A DNA stretch of 23,533 nucleotides from assembly GCA_023128855.1 (NCBI GenBank), contig JAGMDE010000016.1, forward strand, positions 1 through 23,533, given 5' to 3'. The notes under the pieces were generated by a model. The model did not search any database. It had not been told where the DNA came from and worked only from the letters and a program-made list of their open reading frames with translations. The DNA comes from Thermoplasmatales archaeon. Its GTDB lineage: Archaea > Thermoplasmatota > E2 > DHVEG-1. How positions within the stretch are numbered: position 1 is the first letter of the stretch; every line of letters begins with the position of its first letter. This document shows, one piece after another, positions 15,492-23,533 of the stretch. Both the position numbers and the translations under genes were made by a program.

Positions 15492-16019
15492 TTAAGATTT
15501 CCCAAAATATGCCTTAACGTGAGGTCTTGTGAGGTAATATAGAAAGATTAGACCAATAGGAATGGAGAGGGCAAATAAAATTCCACCAATAGTCCATGCC
15601 CAACTCTTTCCTTTTAGAATTCCATATGGTAGTATTATAGCTGAGATTACAAATACGGTGATATAATAAATCCATAGCCATGCATTTGTATAAACCACAC
15701 CTAGAAAATAATATAAAAAAACTGTAAATATTGCTTCAAAAATCATAATAAACGCAAGTATAGTTACTCCTAATGGACGATCATGTTTTATTTGTTTTAT
15801 TTCAAGTTTTTTTTCTTTGACTTTGTTATTTAGTTTTCCTAGTGATTTGCTTTTCAGAAAATTTTTATATTCCACTTCAGAATCAAAAATAATGGGCATT
15901 CCTTGAAAGCCACAATTACGACAAACATCTTTAGATGTATATCCTGTTAGAACTCCATCCCCCATTCTGCCTTGGAAAATTTTCCTGCTACCACAGTTAG
16001 GACATGCTTTGATCTCCAT
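15492..16019 (-). CDS. Zinc-ribbon membrane protein of unknown function
   Basis: 175 residues. An N-terminal zinc ribbon (CPNCG at 6-10, CRNCG near 33-37) is followed by a charged linker with KEKKLEIKQIKHD, then three hydrophobic segments: residues ~84-107 (TILAFIMIFEAIFTVFLYYF), ~114-135 and ~143-165. The ribbon would lie in the cytoplasm. No catalytic motif is visible. It is convergent with pfkA (11 bases apart) and divergent from two further zinc-ribbon membrane genes. No SD site precedes ATG 16019; TTTATTAA at about 16046-16053 sits roughly 30 bases upstream, so the transcript is nearly leaderless. Confidence 0.75.
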   Translation of the reverse strand: MEIKACPNCGSRKIFQGRMGDGVLTGYTSKDVCRNCGFQGMPIIFDSEVEYKNFLKSKSLGKLNNKVKEKKLEIKQIKHDRPLGVTILAFIMIFEAIFTVFLYYFLGVVYTNAWLWIYYITVFVISAIILPYGILKGKSWAWTIGGILFALSIPIGLIFLYYLTRPHVKAYFGKS

Positions 16020-16077
16020 AGGATTGTGTCAATAGCTGATGTTACTTAATAAATTTCTTGTTGAAAAAATCGAATAT

Positions 16078-16086
16078 ATTTATAAT
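16078..16086 (+). promoter_or_regulatory. TATA box of the zinc-ribbon membrane gene pair
   Basis: ATTTATAAT lies 40-48 bases before ATG 16126. Transcription near 16108 would begin just before the GAGGAGG ribosome site (16113-16120). The opposite-strand gene at 16019 starts from the same short intergenic stretch. Confidence 0.5.
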
Positions 16087-16125
16087 GCATTAGTTATTAC
16101 AAATTGGAGGAAAGAGGAGGTTATT

Positions 16126-16683
16126 ATGGTAAAATATTGCCCTAATTGTGGAGTTGAAGTTAAAGAAGGATTTAAATTTTGTCTGGGTTGTGGAGCACAG
16201 CTTCAGACAGATGCAGCAGCTCAACCAGCTCAGGCACCAGCAGCCCCACCTGTGCAACCACAGCAACCTATACCGCCACCTGTTGCACCTCAGCAGGGTT
16301 ATGCACCTATGCCACCGCAGAAGTCAAATATGAAACTGATTGGTGCTATAATTGCTATAGTCGTTATTGTTGTAGTTGTTGCTTTAGTTCTTGTATTATT
16401 CATGGGTGAAGGAATATCAGGTAGTGACAGTCGATTTGTTGGAGAATGGGAACAATCTAATGAATATATGTCAGGCATAACATGGAGTTTTAAAAGTGGT
16501 GGATCCTTTGAATCCATGGGTATAGAAGTAGGAACTTGGCGAGTAAATGGCAATCAAGTTTGTATCACACCATCACATGGAGGATCAGGAGCTGAAGTGT
16601 GTTATGACTATACGTTTTCACCTGATGGCAATACTCTTACCTTGTCTTTCAGTGGTGTTGAAACTGAATTAACTAAGAAATAA
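16126..16683 (+). CDS. Zinc-ribbon, single-pass membrane protein with lipocalin-like exterior domain
   Basis: 185 residues. The N-terminal ribbon CPNCG/CLGCG (residues 5-26) is followed by a Pro/Gln/Ala-rich linker (~28-65), one strong membrane segment (~70-92, IGAIIAIVVIVVVVALVLVL) and a beta-rich C-terminal domain starting FVGEWEQSN, with WSFKSGGSF and GTWRVNGNQVCI. This last part resembles small calycin/lipocalin-like domains. Orientation is presumably ribbon inside, barrel outside. I chose ATG 16126, not an upstream in-frame ATG at 16039, because GAGGAGG lies 6-7 bases before it and the TATA box lies between the two. The next gene follows after 17 bases. Function unknown. Confidence 0.85.
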   Translation: MVKYCPNCGVEVKEGFKFCLGCGAQLQTDAAAQPAQAPAAPPVQPQQPIPPPVAPQQGYAPMPPQKSNMKLIGAIIAIVVIVVVVALVLVLFMGEGISGSDSRFVGEWEQSNEYMSGITWSFKSGGSFESMGIEVGTWRVNGNQVCITPSHGGSGAEVCYDYTFSPDGNTLTLSFSGVETELTKK

Positions 16684-16700
16684 ATAATGGAGGAAAAAAT

Positions 16701-17465
16701 ATGGAAAATAAAGAAATGACATTAATAGTAAAAATTTTGGGGCTAGTAGGTGCTATTTTTTGCGGAATATGTTTAATATTACCTTGGGCTGGAATTAGTT
16801 TGCTTGGTAGTGGAATGAGCTTATACCCCTGGGGTGCTTCGGCATTTTCAACAATAGCTAGTGAGTGGGATTTTTTCTTTATAAATTCAATAAGTACAGG
16901 CGTTACTGAAAATATTGTATTAAGTGTAATTATGATTGTTGCTTTTATAATAACAATAATTGCTCTAATAATAGGTATTCTCGGCGTTATAAAAATTGGT
17001 AAAAAACCAAGTAATTCTATGCTTACTGCAGGAATTTTATCAATTATTGCAGTTATTTTATGTGTTATTGCAATTTCTCAAGCTAATGCATTAATTAATC
17101 AGACAGGATTTGGAATAGCTTTAGGTTTTGGAGCTGGCTTCTTTTTAATAATCATAGCAATGATTTTATATTTTGTTACATTTGCACTTCAAAAAATATT
17201 TATAACTTCTCCGATGCCTGGGGCTTATCAACAACCTATGTATCAACAACCTCAATATGGACAACCACAGATGACGTATACACAACAACCACCAGCTCAG
17301 CAAATGCCACCCCCACAAGCACCTCCAGTACAACAAGCTCCTCCACCACAACAGCAACCACAAACACCACCACCTGCAAAAACTGACCAGACATTCTGTC
17401 CGGACTGTGGAACAAAATTACTACCAAATTCGAAATTCTGCCCTTCATGTGGTAAGCCAATTTAA
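16701..17465 (+). CDS. Four-helix membrane protein with Pro/Gln-rich tail and C-terminal zinc ribbon
   Basis: 254 residues. Four hydrophobic segments lie near 9-35, 70-97, 108-128 and 136-160. A long linker follows (residues ~170-228) rich in Gln, Pro and Tyr with repeats such as QQPMYQQPQYGQP, and then a zinc ribbon CPDCG/CPSCG at the very end. The order is the reverse of its neighbour, which has the ribbon first. Both proteins probably present ribbons in the cytoplasm on flexible arms. GGAGG lies about 10 bases before ATG 16701, and the 17-base gap makes an operon with 16126-16683 almost certain. No enzymatic motif is seen. Confidence 0.82.
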   Translation: MENKEMTLIVKILGLVGAIFCGICLILPWAGISLLGSGMSLYPWGASAFSTIASEWDFFFINSISTGVTENIVLSVIMIVAFIITIIALIIGILGVIKIGKKPSNSMLTAGILSIIAVILCVIAISQANALINQTGFGIALGFGAGFFLIIIAMILYFVTFALQKIFITSPMPGAYQQPMYQQPQYGQPQMTYTQQPPAQQMPPPQAPPVQQAPPPQQQPQTPPPAKTDQTFCPDCGTKLLPNSKFCPSCGKPI

Positions 17466-17485
17466 AAAATCTGCCTTACCAATTT

Positions 17486-17686
17486 CTATCTTTTTTCTTG
17501 ATAAACTCTGATAAAGTTCTCAATAGTTCTATCATAGGTTCTCTCAACTTCATCAGGGAAAAAACATGCTGGAACCTCTCCTCGGCTCTTATGATAAACT
17601 AAACATTCGCAGCATATACCTTTTTTATCGCATGGATAAGTACAATTACAATTAACTTTATTTTGCTCAATTTTGCATTCTGCCAT
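17486..17686 (-). CDS. Cysteine-rich DUF6485-like protein
   Basis: 66 residues with nine Cys, most in the N-terminal half: CNCTYPCDKKGICCECL, then PACFFPDEVERTYDRTIENF. This pattern matches the short DUF6485 family, which is of unknown function; metal or cluster binding is likely. AGGAGG lies 7 bases before ATG 17686, and the gene begins 11 bases after the stop of ligA, so it is probably the last gene of the repair operon. It is convergent with the zinc-ribbon pair, 20 bases apart. Confidence 0.8.
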   Translation of the reverse strand: MAECKIEQNKVNCNCTYPCDKKGICCECLVYHKSRGEVPACFFPDEVERTYDRTIENFIRVYQEKR

Positions 17687-17697
17687 TTCAATTCCTC

Positions 17698-19683
17698 CTA
17701 TTTTGCAACCAATTCTTTAAACTCTTCTTCACTAATAGTTACTAAACCTAGTTTTTTTGCTTTACCAAATTTTGAACCGGGTTTATCGCCAACTACAACA
17801 TAACTAATATCCTTACTTACGCTAGATGCTACAATACCTCCTTTTTTCTTAATGAGATCAGATGCATCTGGTCTGGAAAAAGTTGTTAACCCACCTGTGA
17901 AAACAAATTTCTTACCCTGTAAAGGTAAATTTTTTTTTCTAATCTCTTTAGTTTTAACGCCTATATCTTTCAGTTTTTCAATAAGTTTAGTATTTTCATC
18001 AGTTGCAAAGAATGTAGCGATAGCTCCAGCTGTTTTTCCACCAAGTCCATCGATTTCTTTAAGCTCTTCTTCCGAAGCATTTGCAAGTTCATCGATGGAG
18101 TTATATTTTGATGCTAATAGCTGAGCAGCATATTTGCCTACATGACGAATTCCAAGGCCATATATGAATCTCGAGAGATCCTGTTTTTTACTTTTTTCAA
18201 TTGAGTCAAGTAGATTCTGAGCAGATTTCTCTTTGAATCCTTCAAGTTTTAATACATCTTCTTTTTTAAGGAAATACAAGTCAGCTATGTTGTCAATTAA
18301 ACCTTCTCCAATGAGTTTGTCGATTGTTGATTCACCTAGGTGATCAATATCCATTGCATCTCTCGATGCATAGTATCTAACTCGCCATTTAAGACGAGCA
18401 GGACAATACTTATTCGGACATCGAACTGCAACTTCTCCCTCCTCACGGACAACAGCGGTTCCACAAACAGGACATTTTTTTGGAATAGATTTTCTTTTTT
18501 CAGTACCAGTTCTTTTATCTATAATGCTTTTAACAACCTGGGGTATTACATCTCCACTGCGTTCTACAAGAACTTGATCTCCAATCCGGATATCTTTTCT
18601 TTTTAGCTCATCAAAGTTATGTAAAGTAGCACGGGAAACAGTTACCCCTCCTACTTCAACAGGTTCTAAAATTGCAACAGGTGTCAGGGTACCAGTTCTG
18701 CCAACCTGTATGGCTATATCATTGAGAAGTGTTGTAGACTGTTTTGCAGCGAACTTATAGGATATTGCCCAGCGAGGATTTTTTGATGTTGACCCCAGTT
18801 CTTTTTGTTTTTCAAGTGAGTTGACCTTAATTACAGCGCCATCTATCTCGTAATCTAGTTTTTCACGTTGTTTTTCTAGTTCACCACAATATTTGATCGC
18901 CTCCTCAATATCTGATACTTTTTTGGTTAAAGGATTTGTTCGAAACCCAGCTTCCTTCAATGCTTCTAATGTTTTTTCATGAGTCTTTAAATCTTTATCA
19001 GAATATGATATGAAATAGATGAAAATATCAAGAGGTCGTTCAGCAACAATCCTTGAATCAAGCTGACGTAGAGAACCCGCAGTAGCGTTACGTGTATTTG
19101 CAAAAACCACTCCTCCTTTTTTAGCTTGTTCCTTGTTATATTTTTTAAATCCATCGATAGACATGTAGACTTCGCCGCGTACCTCAATATTCTTTAGAGT
19201 ATTGTTGCGCAGTCTTAGAGGTATACTACGTATTGTTTTAAGATTCTGAGTGATGTCATCTCCTCTTATGCCATCTCCACGTGTTGCACCTCTAACAAGA
19301 ACACTATTTTCATATAACAGTGCAACACCTGCACCGTCTATTTTCGGTTCGACAACATATTCAACATCGCTAACATGTTTTTTTACGCGCTCATCAAACT
19401 CTCTTAGTTCATCATAGGTATAAGTATTAGCAAGAGAAAGCATTGGAACCTTATGTTCAACTGTTTCAAAACCCTCTGATGGTTGTTCACCGACTCGTTG
19501 AGTAGGAGATTCTGGAGTAATTAATTCTGGAAAATTAGATTCAAGTTTTTCAAGTTTTTTTAGAAGCTGATCAAATTCATAATCTGAAATAACTGGATTG
19601 TTTTCAACATAATACTTGTAATTATGAAGATTAATCTCCTCACGAAGTTTTTCGATTTTCTTTTTCGCTTCGTTTTTATTCAT
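17698..19683 (-). CDS. ligA: NAD-dependent DNA ligase, bacterial LigA type
   Basis: 661 residues, normal for LigA, with all domains in order. The N-terminal NAD-binding Ia part reads LREEINLHNYKYYV. The adenylation core has the active Lys in EPKIDGAG (K114) and the RGATRGDG motif. An OB fold follows, then a four-Cys zinc finger (CPVCG ... CPNKYCPA, ~400-430), helix-hairpin-helix repeats (YGLGIRHVG, IDGLGGKTA) and a BRCT domain from ~585 (GKKFVFTGG to the end). It seals nicks using NAD+. Most archaea rely on ATP-dependent ligases, so transfer from bacteria is likely. An alternative GTG at 19695 overlaps the polX stop as GTGA; ATG 19683 gives the standard family N-terminus. Tightly linked behind polX. 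Confidence 0.95.
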   Translation of the reverse strand: MNKNEAKKKIEKLREEINLHNYKYYVENNPVISDYEFDQLLKKLEKLESNFPELITPESPTQRVGEQPSEGFETVEHKVPMLSLANTYTYDELREFDERVKKHVSDVEYVVEPKIDGAGVALLYENSVLVRGATRGDGIRGDDITQNLKTIRSIPLRLRNNTLKNIEVRGEVYMSIDGFKKYNKEQAKKGGVVFANTRNATAGSLRQLDSRIVAERPLDIFIYFISYSDKDLKTHEKTLEALKEAGFRTNPLTKKVSDIEEAIKYCGELEKQREKLDYEIDGAVIKVNSLEKQKELGSTSKNPRWAISYKFAAKQSTTLLNDIAIQVGRTGTLTPVAILEPVEVGGVTVSRATLHNFDELKRKDIRIGDQVLVERSGDVIPQVVKSIIDKRTGTEKRKSIPKKCPVCGTAVVREEGEVAVRCPNKYCPARLKWRVRYYASRDAMDIDHLGESTIDKLIGEGLIDNIADLYFLKKEDVLKLEGFKEKSAQNLLDSIEKSKKQDLSRFIYGLGIRHVGKYAAQLLASKYNSIDELANASEEELKEIDGLGGKTAGAIATFFATDENTKLIEKLKDIGVKTKEIRKKNLPLQGKKFVFTGGLTTFSRPDASDLIKKKGGIVASSVSKDISYVVVGDKPGSKFGKAKKLGLVTISEEEFKELVAK

Positions 19684-19691
19684 TACTATTT

Positions 19692-21407
19692 TCACAACCC
19701 AAGATGTTTTTCAAGTTCCTTAAGGGTACACGTATTTAGAATATCTTTTTTTTCTAGCCATCCACGACGAGCAGTTGCAACTCCATATCGTATAAATGAT
19801 AAATGATTCAGATTATGAGCATCTGTATTAATGACAAACTTTACTCCTCGCTCTTTAGCAAGCTTTGCATGTAAATCGTTGAGATCAAGACGATCTGGGA
19901 ATGAATTAATTTCTAGGTATGTATTTGTTTCTCTTGCGGTATCAAATATTTTATCCATGTCAAGTTCGAAAGGTTCTCTTCGACCTAATAAACGACATGT
20001 TGGATGAGCAAGAAAATGAACATTTTCATTTTCCATACCTTTAGTTACTCTCTTGGTAATATCTTCAGATGTCATCTTAAAAGTGGTATGAATTCCTATT
20101 CCAACAAAATCAAATTTTTTTAGGATTCTATCACTATAGTCAAGAGTTCCATCAGGTTTGATGTCACATTCTGTGCCACATAAAACCTTCAAATCTTTTA
20201 GTTCTTTGTTGATCTTATCAATCAGGTTTAATTTCTTAACAATCCTTTCTTCAGTTAAACCCCTCGCAACTTTTAATGATTGAGAATGATCAGCTATACC
20301 AACATATTCATAGCCAAGTTTCTGGGCATAATCAGCGATGTTTTCTATCGTTTCAAAACCATCGCTCCAATTAGAGTGAACATGAAGATCGCCTTTAATA
20401 TCTTTATATTCTACTAGTTCTGGAAGTTGTTTTTTTGCAGCTACTTCAATCTCACCACGATTTTCACGTAGCTCTGGTTCAATATACGAAAGACCAAGTT
20501 TGTTGTAAATCTCTTCTTCGCTTTTACCAACAACATATTTATTGGTCTCCTTTTCAAAAAGACCATATTCGTTAAGTTTCAATCCTTTTTTGATGGCAAT
20601 ACTTCGCATTTTCACATTATGCTCTTTTGATCCTGTAAAATACTGTAAAGCAGCACCAAAACTTTCATCTTTTACAACGCGTAAATCAACTTGAAGGTTA
20701 TCGTTTAAAACAACACTAGTCTTAGTGCTGCCTTTCATCAAAACGCGATCAACATCATTATATTTTACAAAATATTCCATGACTTCATCAGGGTGGTCTG
20801 AAGATGCAAGAATATCAAGATCGCCAATTGTTTCTTTTCTCCTACGAAGACTACCAGCTATGCTAACCTTTTCAATTTTATCACATTTTTTTAGATAATT
20901 GATATAATTCTCACCATCAGTTAAGGCTACATTGAGCAATACACGACCACTAGTTTTTTCCAAGAGTTGAATACCACGAAGGATATTTGCTTCAGTAATC
21001 ACACCGAAGCCTTCAAGATCTCTTAACTTTCCATCTATGCATGCTTGTCTAAGTTCCTCAATTGTTTTAATCCCAAGATTCTGATACAAGGCTGATACCT
21101 TTTTAGGGCCAAGCCCAGAAATATTAAGCATTTTAAGTAGACCTTCAGGGATCTCCTTCTTCAATTTTTCAAAATATTCTAAACGCCCTGTCTCTATTAA
21201 TTCCTTAATTTTTTTAGCAAGAGCTTCTCCGATGCCTTCAATTTCCCGAAGTCTGTTTTCATTAGAAACAACCCCAATATCTTCATCTAATACTTCGATT
21301 GTTTGAGCAGCTATACGATATGCTCTTGTTTTAAAAAATATCTCTCCTTTTAAATCAAGCAAATCTGCAATTTGATACAAGACATCTGCCACAAACTGAT
21401 TTTTCAT
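19692..21407 (-). CDS. polX: DNA polymerase/3'-5' exonuclease PolX
   Basis: 571 residues, the usual PolX length. Three helix-hairpin-helix motifs (IEGIGEALAKKI 56-67, ISGLGPKKV 96-104, LEGFGVITEA 131-140) are followed by the pol beta-type nucleotidyltransferase with its metal triad D196 and D198 (TIGDLDIL) and D241 (VDLRVV). From ~337 a PHP domain carries GDLHVHSNWSDG (H342, H344), ADHS, GTECDI, HPTCRLLGRREPF and NTDAH, so the nuclease looks complete. Known family role: filling short gaps in repair. The start is ATG 21407, 11 bases after the ribK stop; its own stop overlaps or abuts the ligA start. Gap filling and nick sealing from one transcript is a reasonable inference. Confidence 0.95.
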   Translation of the reverse strand: MKNQFVADVLYQIADLLDLKGEIFFKTRAYRIAAQTIEVLDEDIGVVSNENRLREIEGIGEALAKKIKELIETGRLEYFEKLKKEIPEGLLKMLNISGLGPKKVSALYQNLGIKTIEELRQACIDGKLRDLEGFGVITEANILRGIQLLEKTSGRVLLNVALTDGENYINYLKKCDKIEKVSIAGSLRRRKETIGDLDILASSDHPDEVMEYFVKYNDVDRVLMKGSTKTSVVLNDNLQVDLRVVKDESFGAALQYFTGSKEHNVKMRSIAIKKGLKLNEYGLFEKETNKYVVGKSEEEIYNKLGLSYIEPELRENRGEIEVAAKKQLPELVEYKDIKGDLHVHSNWSDGFETIENIADYAQKLGYEYVGIADHSQSLKVARGLTEERIVKKLNLIDKINKELKDLKVLCGTECDIKPDGTLDYSDRILKKFDFVGIGIHTTFKMTSEDITKRVTKGMENENVHFLAHPTCRLLGRREPFELDMDKIFDTARETNTYLEINSFPDRLDLNDLHAKLAKERGVKFVINTDAHNLNHLSFIRYGVATARRGWLEKKDILNTCTLKELEKHLGL

Positions 21408-21418
21408 ATCACACGCTC

Positions 21419-22081
21419 TTATTTATCAAAATAGATTTCAATTTTAACTCCACTGTCATCCTTAAGATTCAACTTTTGTCTTAAAAAATCCTTAGATACA
21501 AACTCGAGAACATTCGAATAATGACTACGGATTGGAAGAACAATTGCACCATCTGTTCCATTTATTTTTGCCCTGAAACATCTAACTCCACCAAATGATC
21601 GATTTTTAGTTTTAAACTCATCGATACTAATTGCCCTATGATCTTTTAATAACCTTAACTTGTTCCTCTCAACATACTCAATTTCTACATTAAGAGTCCC
21701 AGGATATGGGACAAAACCAAGTTTTTCTTTAAACTGTTCAACATATCCGCTTTGCTCGGTATAATATCTACCTTCTCCCAGGCCTGATACCACTTTACCT
21801 TTAAAGATAACTCTGTCTGTAAGCTCAAAAATCTGCTGGTATTGTAAATGTTCCTCATGGAGAAATCCTTCACCATGACTAGTGATCATAATAAGCTGTT
21901 TTTTTATTCCAAGTTCCCTAGTTACCATTCCTTTTTTATCTAGTTCTACAAGATATCTTGAAGCGCTTTGCTGACTGGTTTCAAGTTGTTTAGCGAGCTC
22001 GAGTGACGAAATTTCTATTCTATTCTTAATTGCCCCTAATAATGCAAGTTCTTTCAATGTCTGCAGAAGATATGGTTTCAT
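21419..22081 (-). CDS. ribK: Riboflavin kinase (CTP-dependent, archaeal) with N-terminal HTH, RbkR type
   Basis: 220 residues. The first ~75 form a winged-helix/MarR-like unit (SSLELAKQLETSQQSASRYL). Residues ~92-218 are the archaeal riboflavin kinase barrel with GLGEGRYY (100-107), PGTLNV (127-132), TDGAIVLPIRSHY and LEFVSKDFLRQKL. The enzyme makes FMN from riboflavin, using CTP in characterised archaeal members. The two-domain form is known as a combined kinase and transcriptional regulator of riboflavin genes (RbkR). GGGAGG 8 bases before ATG 22081 is a strong ribosome site. No other riboflavin gene is in the window. It heads the polX-ligA run and follows a small wHTH gene by 14 bases. Confidence 0.93.
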   Translation of the reverse strand: MKPYLLQTLKELALLGAIKNRIEISSLELAKQLETSQQSASRYLVELDKKGMVTRELGIKKQLIMITSHGEGFLHEEHLQYQQIFELTDRVIFKGKVVSGLGEGRYYTEQSGYVEQFKEKLGFVPYPGTLNVEIEYVERNKLRLLKDHRAISIDEFKTKNRSFGGVRCFRAKINGTDGAIVLPIRSHYSNVLEFVSKDFLRQKLNLKDDSGVKIEIYFDK

Positions 22082-22095
22082 AATTTAGCCTCCCT

Positions 22096-22323
22096 TTATC
22101 CTCTAATATTTTCCGCTAGTTTTTCTCCTTCTTTAGTTAGAATGTATTTATTACCTTTTTTCTCAAGTATTCCTCCGCTTATGAAATCATCAGCTACTCT
22201 TATAGCAATATTGCGAATGATTCGATGTTTCTTAGCGATTCTATCTATATTTGTTTCGCCAGATGCAATCCCGTCAAAGATTGTTCTTCTGAATTTATTT
22301 GATAGTATATAGCCTTCATCCAT
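22096..22323 (-). CDS. Small winged-helix DNA-binding protein
   Basis: 75 residues forming a single winged helix: helices over ~5-35 (LSNKFRRTIFDGI, NIDRIAKKHRI), a recognition helix (NIAIRVADDFISGGIL) and a wing with KKGNKYILTKEGEKLAE. There is no effector domain. ATG 22323 is preferred to TTG 22335 because it starts the family-like sequence; neither has an SD site, so the message may be leaderless. It is the first gene of the close run leading into ribK, 14 bases ahead of it, and could regulate the run, but the target is not known. Confidence 0.72.
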   Translation of the reverse strand: MDEGYILSNKFRRTIFDGIASGETNIDRIAKKHRIIRNIAIRVADDFISGGILEKKGNKYILTKEGEKLAENIRG

Positions 22324-22348
22324 GATAAATACCAATATCTTAAAATCA

Positions 22349-22362
22349 ATTCATACGAATTA
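22349..22362. promoter_or_regulatory. Short inverted repeat upstream of the small wHTH gene
   Basis: AATTC-ATAC-GAATT gives perfect 5-base arms 26-39 bases before ATG 22323. Its position fits an operator for the wHTH-ribK-polX-ligA run, bound either by the small wHTH protein or by RbkR. Arms this short in AT-rich DNA also arise by chance. Confidence 0.25.
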
Positions 22363-22453
22363 AGCGTTTCGGATAATTTAGCTACCAATAAATCAAGTAG
22401 ATAGGTAAAATCTCTAACCATTGGTGATGGTGGGATGATTCAATATCCTACTA

Positions 22454-22687
22454 TCACTTCTCAATTATTTTATTACGAATTAGTCGTTCTTTACTCAATA
22501 TTAATTTATCTCTGTGTTTATAAGTATAAAACTCAGGAAACTTGATCACAATCTTATACATGTCATCGATATTTCCTTTGTAATTATTATCCAATTTTAT
22601 ATTTGCAAAATCTAACCCTGTATAGAGTTCATTGTAATAACAGTATAAAAAGTGGACACGTTGGTATGCAACAGTTTTTGGCATCAT
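22454..22687 (-). CDS. Hypothetical small protein
   Basis: 77 residues, not recognised. It is soluble, rich in Tyr, Lys and Asn, with no signal peptide, Cys motif or membrane segment. Two adjacent ATG codons lie at 22687 and 22684. A TATA-like CTATAAAAAT sits some 30 bases upstream, so a nearly leaderless message is possible, and no SD site is seen. It could be a real small gene or a remnant related to the aromatic-rich gene to its right. The next 190 bases upstream (22688-22880) hold no supported feature. Confidence 0.4.
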   Translation of the reverse strand: MMPKTVAYQRVHFLYCYYNELYTGLDFANIKLDNNYKGNIDDMYKIVIKFPEFYTYKHRDKLILSKERLIRNKIIEK

Positions 22688-22880
22688 CTTAATTATTGTT
22701 GGAATAACTAATTTTTATAGGAATAATATTATCTGATTTTTTTTCCTGTTGGGTAATGGCCTATAATGCTTTAAAAGGGTAATTTTTTCCTATTGCTCCC
22801 TGTGTTTCAATCTTGAAATGAAATCAGTGTAAAAAGCAAGGTTATTCTGTAATAATTTATTAAAGATATTTGCCCAGTGG

Positions 22881-23533
22881 TTAAAGATTTTTTAAAATTG
22901 GAAATTCCGAGGAAAAAAGAAACCGCTTCTTGCTCTGAATTTTTTTTACAATATTTTTAATATATTCTGTATAAGAAAAAATTGATATTTGCCCATTTTT
23001 TCTTATATTTGTTGCATCCCCTAATAACATTATATAAGTGTCACTTAACTCATCAGGGAGCCACTTCTTAAATCTGTGTTTTAATGCAATTTTATGAAAT
23101 CTTTGAAGATAATCATGCTTTTTTGAAGTCCATTTATCCCTAATCATTATATAGGTATAATATCTTAATTTGAGATTATATGCCATTACATAATATTTAC
23201 CCTTTAGCACATAATATTCGTTATATCGATACCATTCCTCGACTAGATCTAATACATCTTCACCTTTCCAGCTACTTAAATCTAGTTTTTCTCCTAAAGA
23301 ATGCCTCATCTCGTAAACTTTCCATCTAACATTATTCCGGACTATTTGGGGTGTATTGTCATATGCATATTGTTCATATGTTTGACATTTTGCATTGTAG
23401 ACCAAATGCTTAATTTGTATAAGTGTTCCATTGGTTTCTGGAGAAATAATTATTTTAACAATGGTTTTTCCTATTGGTGAATTTTTTTGATAATTACCCG
23501 TGCTTTTATTATTATAGTTGCGACTGGGAATAC
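22881..23533 (-). CDS. Unrecognised protein, N-terminus cut by the window edge
   Basis: At least 216 residues. TTG at 23405 is the last possible internal start, but the frame stays open to the window edge, and the upstream codons read like protein (SPIGKTIVKIIISPETNG before the TTG), so the gene begins outside the window. The visible part is basic and rich in Tyr, Trp and Lys (EEWYRYNEYYVLKGKYYV, IMIRDKWTSKKHDYLQRF), with no signal peptide, Cys cluster or catalytic motif I know. It is on the same strand as the ribK-polX-ligA run. Function unknown. Confidence 0.6.
   Translation of the reverse strand, partial: IPSRNYNNKSTGNYQKNSPIGKTIVKIIISPETNGTLIQIKHLVYNAKCQTYEQYAYDNTPQIVRNNVRWKVYEMRHSLGEKLDLSSWKGEDVLDLVEEWYRYNEYYVLKGKYYVMAYNLKLRYYTYIMIRDKWTSKKHDYLQRFHKIALKHRFKKWLPDELSDTYIMLLGDATNIRKNGQISIFSYTEYIKNIVKKIQSKKRFLFSSEFPILKNL

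Noticed and set aside
16039..16125. Longer N-terminus for the first zinc-ribbon gene (ATG at 16039)
   Set aside because: The promoter TATA (16078-16086) and the GAGGAGG ribosome site both lie inside the extension, and the family-like protein begins at ATG 16126.
16148..16553. Overlapping open frames rich in Ser/Cys/Thr or His inside the Pro/Gln-rich linkers, including similar ones at 17166-17460
   Set aside because: These are out-of-frame readings of the low-complexity CAA/CCA codon runs of real genes.
22795..22825. CRISPR-like repeat start (GTTTCAATCTTGAAATGAAATC)
   Set aside because: It occurs once, with no regularly spaced copies nearby; it is just an imperfect inverted repeat in AT-rich spacer.

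Overview
The window looks like AT-rich chromosomal DNA from an archaeon, most plausibly a Thermoplasmatota-type euryarchaeote with a protein-degrading, sediment-like lifestyle. The pointers are a CTP-type riboflavin kinase fused to a DNA-binding domain (RbkR type), archaeal TATA boxes about 25 bases before several starts with little or no leader, tandem winged-helix regulators, a gingipain-like C25 peptidase, and many exported proteins. Bacterial-type LigA and PolX sit in the same chromosome. The lineage is an inference from gene content; no rRNA or tRNA gene was seen.

Left part (49-7361, all minus strand): two copies of a module made of a two-winged-helix regulator followed by an exported class I glutamine-amidotransferase-like protein. 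Both exported proteins keep a nucleophile-elbow Cys and a His-Pro-Glu motif. The copy nearer the left edge is followed, with an 8-base overlap, by an exported M28-type peptidase that lacks one expected zinc ligand. Repeat, regulator and exported gene recur at a period of about 2.8 kb, and a 22-base near-identical repeat lies upstream of each module.

Middle part (7561-13160): a possible gene remnant, a DUF362 iron-sulfur protein followed by a nucleoside phosphorylase/nucleosidase-family protein, a convergent cysteine synthase with an inverted repeat at its promoter, an exported beta-rich protein, and a divergent C25 cysteine peptidase.

Right part (13172-17465): a cold-shock protein and a 55-residue CxxC-x17-CxxC zinc ribbon (minus strand), a PrsW-type intramembrane protease, a 6-phosphofructokinase with an altered N-terminal phosphate loop, and three zinc-ribbon membrane proteins arranged around one divergent promoter region.

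Far right (17486-23533, minus strand): a tight run of wHTH, ribK/rbkR, polX, ligA and a Cys-rich DUF6485-like gene, which couples a gap-filling polymerase with a sealing ligase. Two unrecognised genes follow; the last is open to the window edge and is therefore cut off by it.
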